Source: Catalinimonas alkaloidigena (GTDB lineage: Bacteria > Bacteroidota > Bacteroidia > Cytophagales > Cyclobacteriaceae). From it: DNA of 64,000 nt. The stretch is from the NCBI RefSeq assembly GCF_029504655.1, contig NZ_JAQFIL010000001.1, forward strand, positions 1,183,001 to 1,247,000, written 5' to 3'. Made by a program: the position numbers and the translations under genes. This document shows positions 1 to 8,604 of the stretch, piece after piece. The notes under the pieces were generated by a model. The model searched no databases, had not been told where the DNA came from, and saw only the letters and a list, made by a program, of their open reading frames with translations. The first letter of the stretch is position 1, and each line of letters begins with the position of its first letter.

Positions 1-926
1 GATCCGGTTTCTACTTGTGTCCAGGAAATTTTAGAATTGTCTCCTGAACAGATGCCACGCTTGGTTACAAAATTATAAATTCCACCTTTACCATTCTTGT
101 CACCGGGATACCAGTTTTGTACGGTAGAATATTTGACTTCAGCATCTTTAGCGGCATAGATTTCTACTACTGCAGCATGTAACTGATTCTCGTCACGCTG
201 AGGAGCGGTACAACCTTCCAGATAACTAACATAAGAACCCTCTTCGGCTACGATAAGCGTACGCTCAAACTGTCCGGTATTAGCCGCATTAATACGGAAG
301 TATGTAGACAATTCCATAGGACATCTTACTCCTTTGGGAATGTAGCAGAAAGATCCATCGCTAAACACTGCTGAATTTAGCGCGGCAAAATAATTATCAT
401 TCTGAGGGACAACTGACCCAATATACTTCTTTACCAGTTCAGGGTGATTATGAACAGCTTCGCTGAATGAGCAGAAAATAATTCCCAGATCGCCGAGCTT
501 CTCCTTAAAAGTAGTAGCTACTGAAACACTGTCCATTACCGCATCTACTGCCACACCGGTAAGCCTTTTTTGCTCTTCCAGAGAGATACCAAGGCGTTTA
601 AACGTATCAAGCAATTCCGGATCAACCTCTTCTAAACTCTTCGGTTTAACCTTTTGCTTAGGTGCTGCATAATAAATGATATCTTGGTAATCAATTTCAG
701 GATATTTTACATTATGCCAGCTAGGCTCCTTCATGGTAAGCCAATGACGATAAGCTTTTAGGCGCCATTCCAAAAGCCATTCAGGTTCTTCCTTTTTAGC
801 AGAAATAAATCTTATAATATCTTCGTTGAGACCTTTGGGAGCTGAATCAGATTCAATATTAGATTCAAAGCCATACTTATAATCTGAGTTGGTAAATTCC
901 TCAAGAATCTGGTTGTCCTTACTCAT
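1..926 (-). CDS. sufB: Fe-S cluster assembly protein SufB (3' part cut by window edge)
   Basis: SufB is the scaffold subunit of the cytoplasmic SufBCD complex that builds Fe-S clusters and passes them to apo-proteins. Reading leftward from the ATG at 926-924 gives [11 protein letters not shown], then blocks typical of SufB, such as [56 protein letters not shown] and [20 protein letters not shown]. About 308 codons are visible of a usual ~480, so the C-terminal third lies outside the window. sufC, sufD and sufS would be expected further left but cannot be seen. The gene is divergent from nothing close by; 180 bp separate its start from the Lrp-family gene on the same strand. Family assignment is certain from the sequence; start chosen as the first ATG. 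Confidence 0.95.
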   Translation of the reverse strand, partial: MSKDNQILEEFTNSDYKYGFESNIESDSAPKGLNEDIIRFISAKKEEPEWLLEWRLKAYRHWLTMKEPSWHNVKYPEIDYQDIIYYAAPKQKVKPKSLEEVDPELLDTFKRLGISLEEQKRLTGVAVDAVMDSVSVATTFKEKLGDLGIIFCSFSEAVHNHPELVKKYIGSVVPQNDNYFAALNSAVFSDGSFCYIPKGVRCPMELSTYFRINAANTGQFERTLIVAEEGSYVSYLEGCTAPQRDENQLHAAVVEIYAAKDAEVKYSTVQNWYPGDKNGKGGIYNFVTKRGICSGDNSKISWTQVETG

Positions 927-1106
927 AGTTAATTATTGGTAAACAAATATTTCTAAAGACTTGTACATATGGTTAACACGCAAAAAAATTAAACGTTTCC
1001 ATACGTGTCAAAATTTGACTGTAAATTGCTGGAGTGGACGTTTTTCCACTAATTACTTATTTGGAACGAATTTAAACAAGCAGTGTTACAGTTCAAAATT
1101 TATTAT

Positions 1107-1574
1107 TTATTCACCAAGCTGAATATGACGGTTGAGGCTTTCTTCGAGAGAGATAAGCGTTTCAGTACGCACGATTCCATCAATTTTTTGGATTTTGTCG
1201 TGCAAAACTTCTCTGAGATGTTTGGTATCCCGACAATGGATTTTGATGAAGATACTGTAGTTACCAGTAGTATAGTGAATCTTAACTACCTCAGGGACTT
1301 TCTTAAGTTCATCCACCACTTGGTTGTACAAAGAACTTTTTTCAAGGTAAATTCCCAAAAAAGCTGTAATATCGTAGCCAAGTTTTGAGTAATCCATATT
1401 GAGGGTAGTGCCTCTCACAATGCCCATCTCTTCCATTTTGCGCATGCGGACGTGAACAGTTCCCCCGGATACGTATACTTTTTTGGCAATTTCAGTGTAA
1501 GGAATTTTTGCATCTTCAGATAGTAGTGCAAGGATTTTGAGGTCGATGTTATCAATTTCTAAATTTTTGCTCAT
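1107..1574 (-). CDS. Lrp/AsnC-family transcriptional regulator
   Basis: 155-residue DNA-binding regulator of the feast/famine (Lrp/AsnC) type, the usual length of the family. An N-terminal winged helix-turn-helix spans about residues 5-60 (IDLKILALLSEDAKIPYTEI, then the recognition helix around VSGGTVHVRMRKMEEMG). A RAM ligand-binding/oligomerisation domain follows at about 70-145. Such proteins sense amino acids or related metabolites and act as dimers or octamers. In many Bacteroidota a gene of this type lies next to sufB, as here (same strand, 180 bp upstream). Whether it controls suf is inference. Effector unknown. Confidence 0.92.
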   Translation of the reverse strand: MSKNLEIDNIDLKILALLSEDAKIPYTEIAKKVYVSGGTVHVRMRKMEEMGIVRGTTLNMDYSKLGYDITAFLGIYLEKSSLYNQVVDELKKVPEVVKIHYTTGNYSIFIKIHCRDTKHLREVLHDKIQKIDGIVRTETLISLEESLNRHIQLGE

Positions 1575-1682
1575 TTTGATGGGGCAAATTAGGTTTGGTT
1601 TAATTTTAACTGCTTAAAATTACGACATATATAAATTTTAATCAAATTTATTAAATTTTTTTTAAGTTGAAAGATTAAATCT

Positions 1683-1690
1683 TAATTTAG
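1683..1690 (+). promoter_or_regulatory. possible -7 box upstream of the tRNA-like RNA
   Basis: TAATTTAG resembles the Bacteroidota -7 box TAnnTTTG with one deviation and sits about 40 nt before the RNA stem. A TTG occurs at 1667-1669, but its spacing is shorter than the usual ~19 nt, so this is only a candidate. Confidence 0.22.
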
Positions 1691-1728
1691 CAAATGAACA
1701 GAGAGATAAACGAATCTCTTATATCACA

Positions 1729-1848
1729 CTGTAGGGTGATGAAACTGGCAGACATGCCCTCCCGTCTCGAGGGTGGAGACAACGGAATAAACGCTGATCT
1801 ATATTAGCGCTAACCGCTCCGTGGAGGTTCGATTCCTCCCCCTACAGC
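1729..1848 (+). ncRNA. atypical class II tRNA-like RNA with giant variable arm
   Basis: A cloverleaf can be drawn by eye. Acceptor arms CTGTAGGG (1729-1736) and CCCTACAG (1840-1847) pair perfectly over 8 bp. The D arm is ATG/CAT (1739-1741, 1753-1755) with a GG-containing loop, very like Bacteroidota tRNA-Leu. The T arm is GGAGG/CCTCC (1823-1839) with a canonical TTCGATT loop. The middle arm CCCTC/GAGGG (1757-1773) has loop CCGTCTC, with C instead of U33, so no normal anticodon can be read. An alternative arm GTCTC/GAGAC (1764-1780) overlaps it. The variable arm is about 45 nt: ACGGA/TCCGT (1782-1786, 1818-1822) enclosing a second hairpin CGCTGAT/ATTAGCG. CAC rather than CCA follows. It could be an unusual tRNA, a tRNA-derived regulatory RNA or a decayed tRNA gene; the intact stems argue against decay. 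Confidence 0.6.
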
Positions 1849-1877
1849 ACTTCATTTTTTGGGTTAATGTTGTTTTC

Positions 1878-1909
1878 AAAAAAGGCCATGAGTTTTCATG
1901 GCCTTTTTT
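1878..1909 (+). terminator. rho-independent terminator after the tRNA-like RNA
   Basis: Stem GGCCATGA (1884-1891) with TCATGGCC (1896-1903), loop GTTT, flanked by A6 before and T6 after. It is a strong intrinsic terminator 30 nt after the tRNA-like RNA and supports that RNA being an independent transcript. Confidence 0.85.
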
Positions 1910-2052
1910 GGTATATAACTACCACTTAAAAATCCACTTAAACCAGTTTTTTGCAATCCTTCCGAATTATAATCATTCCATTAGAAAATTTTAAATAATA
2001 TTCATATTATTAGCATGACTATTTAATTATTTAAAATAATTAAGCTACTAAA

Positions 2053-3738
2053 ATGAATGTTAAAGAAGAGTTGCCTTGGTTAGAAAATTATCCTGACAGT
2101 GTTCCTAAGGATATTAACCCTCATGAATATGAGTCATTAGCAGAGCTTTTTGAAGAATGCTTTAGTAAATATAGTGACCTTACTGCTTATGAGTGCATGG
2201 GTAAAAGTTTAAGCTTTAAAGAATTGGGAGAGCAATCTGCACATTTTGGGGCCTTTTTGCAGCAAGAGCTAGGCTTGCGAAAAGGAGATCGGATTGCCAT
2301 TCAGTTGCCCAATCTCCTGCAGTATCCTATAGTAGCCTTCGGTGCATTACGAGCGGGATTGATTATTGTAAATACAAATCCCCTTTACACTGCCAGAGAA
2401 ATGGAACATCAGTTTAAAGACTCAGGGGTAAAGGCTATCGTAATATTGGCAAATTTTGCTTGCAATCTTGAAAAAATCATTGACAAAACCGCTATTGAAC
2501 ATGTCATCATTACAGAGATAGGAGATAGGCTGGGAGGGCTGAAGAAGACGATAGTTAACTTCGTGGTAAAAAACATTAAAAAGATGGTTCCCACTTATCA
2601 CCTCCCTCAAGCCATTAAATTAAATGATGCACTGAGCAAAGGCAGGTCATATACGCTCAAGCAACCAGAAATAAAAGGAAGTGATACGGCTTGTTTACAA
2701 TATACAGGAGGTACTACCGGAATTTCCAAAGGGGCCATTCTTTCCCACACTAATCTGGTTGCCAATATAGAGCAGATGGTGATATGGATGAAGGTGAGGC
2801 TTAACGAAAGAGAGGAAGTGATTATTACAGCTTTGCCCCTGTACCATATCTATGCTTTTACAGTAAATTGTCTGGGCATGCTTAAGCTTGGGGCTAAAAA
2901 TATCCTGATCACCAATCCCAGGGATATGAAGTCATTTCTAAAGGACCTTAAGAAGTATCCTTTCACAGTCATTACCGGAGTGAACACCCTCTACAATGCG
3001 TTACTGAATCAAACTGAGTTTACGAAGCTGGACTTTAGCCACCTTAAAGTGGTGAGTGCAGGAGGTATGGCCGTGCAGAAAGTCGTAGCTGAAAAATTTA
3101 AGCAAGTGACGGGGATTGGCATCGCAGAAGGTTATGGCCTTACTGAAACTTCACCGGTACTCACTACCAATAGAATAGACGGGAAGGAAAGGATCGGTAC
3201 GATTGGATTGCCGGTACCGAGCACAAAACTGATTATCGCGGATGATAATGAGCAGGAAGTTCCTATTGGTGAAGCAGGTGAAATATATGCCAAAGGTCCT
3301 CAGGTGATGTCCGGCTATTGGGAAAAGGAAGAGGAGAGCAAAAATGCCTTTAGCAAAGATGGATGGTTCAAAACCGGAGATATTGGTATTATGGACAATG
3401 ATGGGTTTGTAAAGATCATAGACAGGAAAAAAGAGATGATCAATGTGTCTGGATTTAATGTGTATCCAAATGACATTGAAGACACTGTAGCAGCACATCC
3501 CAAAGTGATGGAAGTTGGTGCCATCGGCGTGCCCGACGAAAAATCAACTGAAGTTGTAAAAATATGTGTAGTGAAAAAAGACCCGAGCCTGACGGCACAG
3601 GAATTAAAAGAATATTGCAAGGAGAACATGACTCCTTACAAAGTACCCAAATTCATTGAATTCCGGGATGAGTTACCCAAATCTAATGTAGGCAAAATTC
3701 TGAGAAGGTTATTGAAGGAGGGTGAAACGAAAGTTTGA
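2053..3738 (+). CDS. fadD: long-chain fatty acid--CoA ligase (AMP-forming)
   Basis: 561-residue acyl-CoA synthetase of the ANL superfamily, full length for FadD. It activates fatty acids with ATP to acyl-AMP and then acyl-CoA, for beta-oxidation or lipid remodelling, at the inner face of the membrane. The P-loop-like motif YTGGTTGISKGA is at residues 217-228. The AMP-contact motif GYGLTETSP follows at about 360, GWFKTGDIG marks the hinge region near 440, and the C-terminal catalytic lysine lies in PKSNVGKILRR near 550. The gene is monocistronic: a terminator lies just before it and another just after. Fatty acid chain-length preference cannot be read from sequence; the symbol is by family only. 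Confidence 0.9.
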   Translation: MNVKEELPWLENYPDSVPKDINPHEYESLAELFEECFSKYSDLTAYECMGKSLSFKELGEQSAHFGAFLQQELGLRKGDRIAIQLPNLLQYPIVAFGALRAGLIIVNTNPLYTAREMEHQFKDSGVKAIVILANFACNLEKIIDKTAIEHVIITEIGDRLGGLKKTIVNFVVKNIKKMVPTYHLPQAIKLNDALSKGRSYTLKQPEIKGSDTACLQYTGGTTGISKGAILSHTNLVANIEQMVIWMKVRLNEREEVIITALPLYHIYAFTVNCLGMLKLGAKNILITNPRDMKSFLKDLKKYPFTVITGVNTLYNALLNQTEFTKLDFSHLKVVSAGGMAVQKVVAEKFKQVTGIGIAEGYGLTETSPVLTTNRIDGKERIGTIGLPVPSTKLIIADDNEQEVPIGEAGEIYAKGPQVMSGYWEKEEESKNAFSKDGWFKTGDIGIMDNDGFVKIIDRKKEMINVSGFNVYPNDIEDTVAAHPKVMEVGAIGVPDEKSTEVVKICVVKKDPSLTAQELKEYCKENMTPYKVPKFIEFRDELPKSNVGKILRRLLKEGETKV

Positions 3739-3770
3739 TCCGTTTTGCTTGACTAAGTTTGTAATGAAAG

Positions 3771-3800
3771 AAGCATGAGGTAAAACTTCATGCTTTTTTT
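3771..3800 (+). terminator. rho-independent terminator after fadD
   Basis: AAGCATGA (3771-3778) pairs with TCATGCTT (3788-3795) around a 9-nt loop and runs into a T tract. Confidence 0.8.
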
Positions 3801-3858
3801 ATCTCTACATATTAATTTTAGCATACTTGACAATCATTACTACTAATCTGACCTAATT

Positions 3859-4767
3859 ATGAGCGTAAGCAGAACCAAACTATGTTCAGACGGACCTGAG
3901 TTTTCTCGTCTGGTTACGGGTACCTGGCGATTGTTAGATCAACCTCCTCAATCTTCTCAAGAGACACTTGGCATGATAGAGCAGTGTGTTGATTTGGGCA
4001 TTACTACATTTGATGAAGCAGATATTTATGGTGATTATGGTAGCGAAGCGCTATTCGGCAAGGCGCTGGAACTTAATCCTTCTCTTAAATATAAAATTGA
4101 GATAGTCACTAAATGTGGTATTAAGCTGATCTCAGATAAGCGTCCTTCTCATTATATCAAACATTATGATACTACCAAAAACCATATTATTGCTTCAGTA
4201 GAAAATTCTTTGAAAGTGCTAGGGGTGGATCATATAGACTTGCTTTTACTCCATCGCCCTGATCCGCTGATGAACCCTGATGAGATCGCTGAGGCTTTTA
4301 TGCTACTTAATGAACATGGAAAGGTTTTTCATTTTGGGGTCTCTAACTTTACTGTACGACAGTTTGAATTGCTACAATCCCGTATGAGAACCCCTTTAGT
4401 TACCAATCAGCTTGAAGCCTCTTTGTTGAAGAGAGATGCTTTTCTGGATGGTAATATTGATTACCTCATGCAACATAAAAAATCTCCCATGGCCTGGTCA
4501 CCGTTTGGAGGAGGTTCTCTTTTTAGCAATAGTGAAGGAAACAAAAGATTACATAAAGCAATGAGTGAACTAAGCGACAAGTATGGTGGTGCAGGCTACG
4601 ATCAGCTTGCGCTTGCCTGGCTTTTTCATCACCCTGCTAACTTGTTACCTATTCTGGGAACGAGAAAATTAGAAAGAATTTGTGCTGCAGCAATGTCAGA
4701 AACTATACAGCTTACAAGAGAAGAATGGTTTCAGTTATGGGTTGCGGCAGGAGGACAGATCCCCTGA
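3859..4767 (+). CDS. aldo/keto reductase, YdhF-like
   Basis: 302-residue NAD(P)H-dependent oxidoreductase of the aldo/keto reductase superfamily with the TIM-barrel pattern. The N-terminal block SRLVTGTWRL is followed by TTFDEADIYGDYGSEALFGK, which carries the catalytic Asp and Tyr. The Lys is in VTKCGIKL and the His in LLLLHRPDPLM. The C-terminal cofactor-binding part LPILGTRKLERI is also present. It most resembles the E. coli YdhF subgroup. Substrate is unknown; such enzymes reduce aldehydes and ketones in the cytoplasm. The gene stands alone, with a terminator upstream and a 170-bp AT-rich gap downstream. Confidence 0.88.
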   Translation: MSVSRTKLCSDGPEFSRLVTGTWRLLDQPPQSSQETLGMIEQCVDLGITTFDEADIYGDYGSEALFGKALELNPSLKYKIEIVTKCGIKLISDKRPSHYIKHYDTTKNHIIASVENSLKVLGVDHIDLLLLHRPDPLMNPDEIAEAFMLLNEHGKVFHFGVSNFTVRQFELLQSRMRTPLVTNQLEASLLKRDAFLDGNIDYLMQHKKSPMAWSPFGGGSLFSNSEGNKRLHKAMSELSDKYGGAGYDQLALAWLFHHPANLLPILGTRKLERICAAAMSETIQLTREEWFQLWVAAGGQIP

Positions 4768-4937
4768 AAATTTATTGCTCCGCGATGTATATAGTACGAT
4801 AATCGTATGAATCTGTTTTTTTTCTGCTGGTGGCAAAAAAATAAGCACAACATTTTGTTTAATAATTACGTGTTGATAATTAAACAATTTTTAAACTCTT
4901 TAGTCAACTTTATTGGAGCAAATGCAGTTATTAAAGC

Positions 4938-5618
4938 ATGGAAAATTCAGCGACAAAAAAAAGCAGTAAAGCCAATACTGATCAGTCCTCCAAAATTAAG
5001 GAGGCATATATAGACTATCTTCTAGAACATGGCAAACAGCCTGCTTCAGTTTACCAATTTATGAAGCAGCTTAAAATGAAAGAAGGTGTTTTTTACGATT
5101 ACTACAATTCCTTTTCTGCCATAGATAAAGATATTTGGAAAGGATACCTGGATGAAACGCTATCTAGAATTCAGAGTGAAAGTGTTTATAATGAGTACAC
5201 AGTAAGGGAAAAGCTTCTTGCATTCTACTATACTTGGATAGAAATACTCAAAGATAACCGAAGCTACGTAACTTATTCAGTTGGACAAGTGAAAAGGCGG
5301 GGCTTAATGTGGACAAACACTGATTTTTTAAGTGCTTTCAAGGCATCTTTTCTTGATTTTGCCAACGAACTATTATCAGAAGGTAAAGAAACAGAAGAGA
5401 TTGTGGACCGTCCGATTGTCGGAAATCGTTATGACAATGGCTTATGGCAACAGCTTTTGTTCGTGCTTAAGTTTTGGGTTAATGACGATAGCCAGGGGTT
5501 TGAGCGTACAGACGCCGCTATAGAAAAGGCTGTTAACCTCTCATTTGATTTGATGAGTCGAAGCGCATTGGATGCTGCTTTTGACTTTGCCCGCTTTCTA
5601 TATCAGGGACGTAAGTAG
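4938..5618 (+). CDS. TetR/AcrR-like transcriptional regulator
   Basis: 226-residue protein with a TetR-type layout. A polar Lys/Ser-rich tail (1-20) is followed by an HTH-like segment at about 20-65 (KEAYIDYLLEHGKQPASVYQ, then FYDYYNSFSAIDKDIW, which fits the recognition helix and Tyr/Phe pattern). An all-helical ligand/dimerisation domain follows at 70-220. The start at 4938 is the ATG with the best HTH spacing. The ABC1-kinase gene begins 48 bp downstream on the same strand, and this pair appears as a unit in related bacteria, so autoregulation of the pair is a reasonable inference. Ligand unknown. Confidence 0.75.
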   Translation: MENSATKKSSKANTDQSSKIKEAYIDYLLEHGKQPASVYQFMKQLKMKEGVFYDYYNSFSAIDKDIWKGYLDETLSRIQSESVYNEYTVREKLLAFYYTWIEILKDNRSYVTYSVGQVKRRGLMWTNTDFLSAFKASFLDFANELLSEGKETEEIVDRPIVGNRYDNGLWQQLLFVLKFWVNDDSQGFERTDAAIEKAVNLSFDLMSRSALDAAFDFARFLYQGRK

Positions 5619-5666
5619 AGAAACTGCGTTCCATCTCAAATTATTTACCATAAGTATCAGAAACTA

Positions 5667-6986
5667 ATGAAGGAGCAATCAAGAATACCTACCTCCAAAG
5701 TGCAGAGGGCCAGCAGATTTGTGCGTACCGGAGCAAAAGTAGGAGGAAATTACGTTAAATATTACGCAAAAAGAGCATTCAACCCTCAACATAGCCGCGA
5801 AGATTTGCATCTGGATAATGCGGAAGATATATACGAAGGCCTGAGCGAACTGAAGGGAAGTGCCCTCAAAGTACTTCAGATGATGAGCATGGACAAAAAT
5901 CTGTTGCCTACTGCTTATGGCGACCGCTTTGCTATGGCACAGTATAGTGCCCCGCCACTATCATTTCCTCTGGTTATTAAAACATTCAATAAATATTTTG
6001 GTAAGTCACCCGATCAGCTGTATGACACTTTCAGCAAGAATGCGAAAAACGCAGCGTCAATAGGTCAGGTACATGAAGCCACTTTGGAGGGAAAAACTTT
6101 AGCAGTAAAAATTCAGTACCCAGGGGTGGCGAGTAGTGTAAGCTCAGATCTGAAAATTGTTAAACCTTTCGCCATTAGATTGTTCAATATCAATGAGAGA
6201 GATTTGGATCACTATATGGAAGAAGTAGAATCCAAACTTTTGGAGGAAACGGATTATGATCTTGAACTGAAACGCTCTGTTGAGATTTCTGAGCAGTGTG
6301 GGCATATAGATAATTTATATTTCCCTAATTATTACCCGGAATTGTCCTGTGAGAAGATCATCACCATGGATTGGCTGGAGGGAAAGCATATGAAAGAGTT
6401 TTTACAGGATAACCCCTCTCAGGAAGTTCGCAATAGTATTGGTCAGGCTCTTTGGGATTTTTATGATTTCCAGATCCATCAATTACAGCAAGTACATGCT
6501 GATCCTCATCCTGGTAACTTTCTGATGAGAAAAGATGGCACACTGGGCATTATTGATTTTGGCTGTGTCAAAGTAATTCCTGAAGATTTCTACCAAAAGT
6601 ACTTCAAATTGATTCGTAAAGATATGCTTATCAATGAGCAGGAGTTAGATGATATCTTCTTTGATTTGCAGTTTATCAACGAGAATGATAGTGAGCAGGA
6701 CAAAAAGTTGTTCAAGGGAATCTTCAAAGAGATGATCGGCTTATTAGGAAAACCATTTCATCATGATGAGTTTGACTTTGCTGATGACACTTACTTTCAG
6801 CAGATTTTTGCGTTGAGTGAAAAGGTTTCTAATATGAAAGAAGTAAGAGAGTCACGCTCTGCTCGTGGACCTCGGGATGCATTGTATATCAACCGTACAT
6901 ATTTTGGCTTATATAATCTTCTCAACGCTTTACAAGCTAATGTAGTCACAAGAAAGCCAGAGTGGTTACAGGTTCAGGAAGCTTAA
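5667..6986 (+). CDS. ABC1/UbiB (AarF) family atypical protein kinase-like protein
   Basis: 439-residue member of the ABC1/UbiB family, kinase-fold proteins linked to quinone and other lipid metabolism. Visible motifs are: the family loop NAASIGQVHEATL (about 128-140), in place of the kinase glycine loop; the ATP-site lysine K148 in AVKIQYPG; the family-specific ETDYDLE (194-200); catalytic loop HADPHPGN (277-284); and metal-binding DFG (297-299). The family's N-terminal KxGQ motif reads KVLQ at 68-71, so its glycine is replaced. The gene follows the TetR gene by 48 bp and precedes an exported protein by 12 bp, suggesting a three-gene operon. Menaquinone rather than ubiquinone would be expected in this phylum, so a direct UbiB role is uncertain. 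Confidence 0.87.
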   Translation: MKEQSRIPTSKVQRASRFVRTGAKVGGNYVKYYAKRAFNPQHSREDLHLDNAEDIYEGLSELKGSALKVLQMMSMDKNLLPTAYGDRFAMAQYSAPPLSFPLVIKTFNKYFGKSPDQLYDTFSKNAKNAASIGQVHEATLEGKTLAVKIQYPGVASSVSSDLKIVKPFAIRLFNINERDLDHYMEEVESKLLEETDYDLELKRSVEISEQCGHIDNLYFPNYYPELSCEKIITMDWLEGKHMKEFLQDNPSQEVRNSIGQALWDFYDFQIHQLQQVHADPHPGNFLMRKDGTLGIIDFGCVKVIPEDFYQKYFKLIRKDMLINEQELDDIFFDLQFINENDSEQDKKLFKGIFKEMIGLLGKPFHHDEFDFADDTYFQQIFALSEKVSNMKEVRESRSARGPRDALYINRTYFGLYNLLNALQANVVTRKPEWLQVQEA

Positions 6987-6998
6987 CTCAAGGTATTA

Positions 6999-7703
6999 AT
7001 GCGTATATTTTTTTTGATCACTTTGAGTAGCATCCTTATCACTCCTCTTATCGGGTTATCGCAAGAGCTGGAGTACCTGGAAGTCACAAATAATGAAAAA
7101 ATGCGTCTGAACATCAATATTACTCCACTTTCCAATGGTAAAGAACTGGTATTTACAGATATTCATACGTATTCAAAGCATATTTTTTCTCCGGTAGGCT
7201 ATACGCAAAAGTGGTTGCACAAGGACGAAAAAGACATTCATGATTTTGAAGCCGTAAGAAAAGGTAATTTTATCCATATTGATGGTGTGTTTAAGGGAGA
7301 GAGAATCCAGAAAACTGTTGAAATTGACGAAAAACGCTGGATCAACAAGCTGGACCATGGTTTGAGCAGTTGGGCTATCGGAAATGAAGATGAGTTAGTT
7401 TTCTGGACACTGAAATTATCTTCCGATTTGGACCCTATTGAGTTCAGAGCAGAGAAAGTTGGGCAAGAGGCCATAGAACTTTCAGGAGAAGAATATCAGA
7501 CAGTCAAAGTCAAATTGACTTTGGATGGTATGTTGTTATCAAAGTTGTGGTCTGCCTACTGTTGGTATGAGCGTGAGACCGGGCTTTTTCTGAAGTTTGA
7601 AGGTACAAACGGCGGGCCTGGTACACCTTTAACCATCATTAAGCTGGATCATAAACTATCTCCGCAAGTTACTCCCGCGGATAAAAAAACAGATGAGGGA
7701 TAA
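6999..7703 (+). CDS. exported protein of unknown function
   Basis: 234 residues beginning with a clear signal peptide (MRIFFLITLSSILITPLIG, cleavage near LSQ-EL). The rest is beta-rich with no motif I recognise. It ends in a charged tail (PADKKTDEG). The gene starts 12 bp after the ABC1-kinase gene, so it is probably co-transcribed with it and may act at the envelope in the same process. Its last 35 bp overlap the 3' end of the convergent lipoprotein gene. Confidence 0.7.
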   Translation: MRIFFLITLSSILITPLIGLSQELEYLEVTNNEKMRLNINITPLSNGKELVFTDIHTYSKHIFSPVGYTQKWLHKDEKDIHDFEAVRKGNFIHIDGVFKGERIQKTVEIDEKRWINKLDHGLSSWAIGNEDELVFWTLKLSSDLDPIEFRAEKVGQEAIELSGEEYQTVKVKLTLDGMLLSKLWSAYCWYERETGLFLKFEGTNGGPGTPLTIIKLDHKLSPQVTPADKKTDEG

Positions 7704-8604
7704 TTCCGAATCGCTTTTCACTAATGGTATAAAATCCATCTCCTTTAGGAGTAAATGTGATGGCTTCTCCCTGTGGCTCCGGTGTATATGCTAAAGTGTC
7801 TGGTTTGGTTTGCAACAATGAAGGAATAGATGTTTGTCCGTCTTCACGCCTCCAGTAATAAATAGCGCCATAAGTTTTCACTAAAACTTCCAGCCCATCC
7901 GTACTTATGTCAGCTGCTGTTATTAAATCAGGTGGACCTTTGGACTCAATATTTAACAAGCCTGTTTTTTCTAAAATTGCTGTCTGAGTTGTAGATTGCT
8001 TTGCGTAAGCTAAGCGATAAAGCGCTGGATTCTCCAAGTTTTTTGCGATGATATAAATGTCTTTGCTTAAAGGGTCTATCAGCAAGGCCTCGGCATTCTG
8101 AGTTTTTTCGGGATATTGAAACGCAATAGTTTCTATTCTACTGATGGTATCAACTTTTTCGGCATTTGTATCAACTTCCGGCTCTAGTAGCCTGTAAATG
8201 TATTTATTATCATATTGGGTGTTGTTATCACCTATTTCACCCAGGTAAAGGTATGTTTGTCCGTCTATTGGTCCTGGTCCAAGTGTCATATCTTCCCAAT
8301 CTCTGTTTTCAACCCCTTTGATATAGAAAGTCTTGAGTATTTTTGCCTGTGAGCTGATCAGGAATAATTCAGGCTCGTTGCCACTGTCGTTATGTACCCA
8401 TAGTGCCTGTTCAATTTTGTTGCTAGCGGCAATACCGGATGCTTCAGTAATCCTATCGTCTGATAATTCACCCAAATCTTCTGCCGGCCCAAAAATATGG
8501 GGAGCAGCATCTTCATTGCCGGTGGTATGCTCTTCATTTTCCTGACAGCTGGCCAGGCTAGTGAAAAGCACAAAAAATACAAGAAAAGGAGAAAATGACT
8601 TCAT
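7669..8604 (-). CDS. lipoprotein with beta-propeller-like repeats
   Basis: 311-residue lipoprotein: the signal peptide MKSFSPFLVFFVLFTSLASC ends in a lipobox, with Cys20 as the lipidation site. The body starts with ITEASGIAASNKIEQALWVH, followed by NDSGNEPELFLI and NRDWEDMTLGPG, then recurring short blocks (YIYRLLEPE, LYRLAYAK, FYTISEKR). This is the pattern of a beta-propeller, seen in a Bacteroidota family of unknown function. It is probably anchored to the outer or inner membrane. It is convergent with the exported-protein gene, overlapping by 35 bp at the 3' ends. No catalytic residues can be assigned. Confidence 0.75.
   Translation of the reverse strand: MKSFSPFLVFFVLFTSLASCQENEEHTTGNEDAAPHIFGPAEDLGELSDDRITEASGIAASNKIEQALWVHNDSGNEPELFLISSQAKILKTFYIKGVENRDWEDMTLGPGPIDGQTYLYLGEIGDNNTQYDNKYIYRLLEPEVDTNAEKVDTISRIETIAFQYPEKTQNAEALLIDPLSKDIYIIAKNLENPALYRLAYAKQSTTQTAILEKTGLLNIESKGPPDLITAADISTDGLEVLVKTYGAIYYWRREDGQTSIPSLLQTKPDTLAYTPEPQGEAITFTPKGDGFYTISEKRFGIIPHLFFYPRE

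Noticed and set aside
1729..1848. tRNA-Sec call for the tRNA-like RNA
   Set aside because: No UCA anticodon can be placed and the D arm is 3 bp, not the 6 bp of bacterial tRNA-Sec; only the acceptor-T geometry agrees.
3151..3498. 115-codon minus-strand frame inside fadD
   Set aside because: Antisense shadow of a conserved enzyme gene with no independent start or family match.
4807..5013. 68-codon frame before the TetR gene
   Set aside because: AT-rich, Asn/Lys/Phe-biased, and its end overlaps the TetR coding start in another frame; no protein character.
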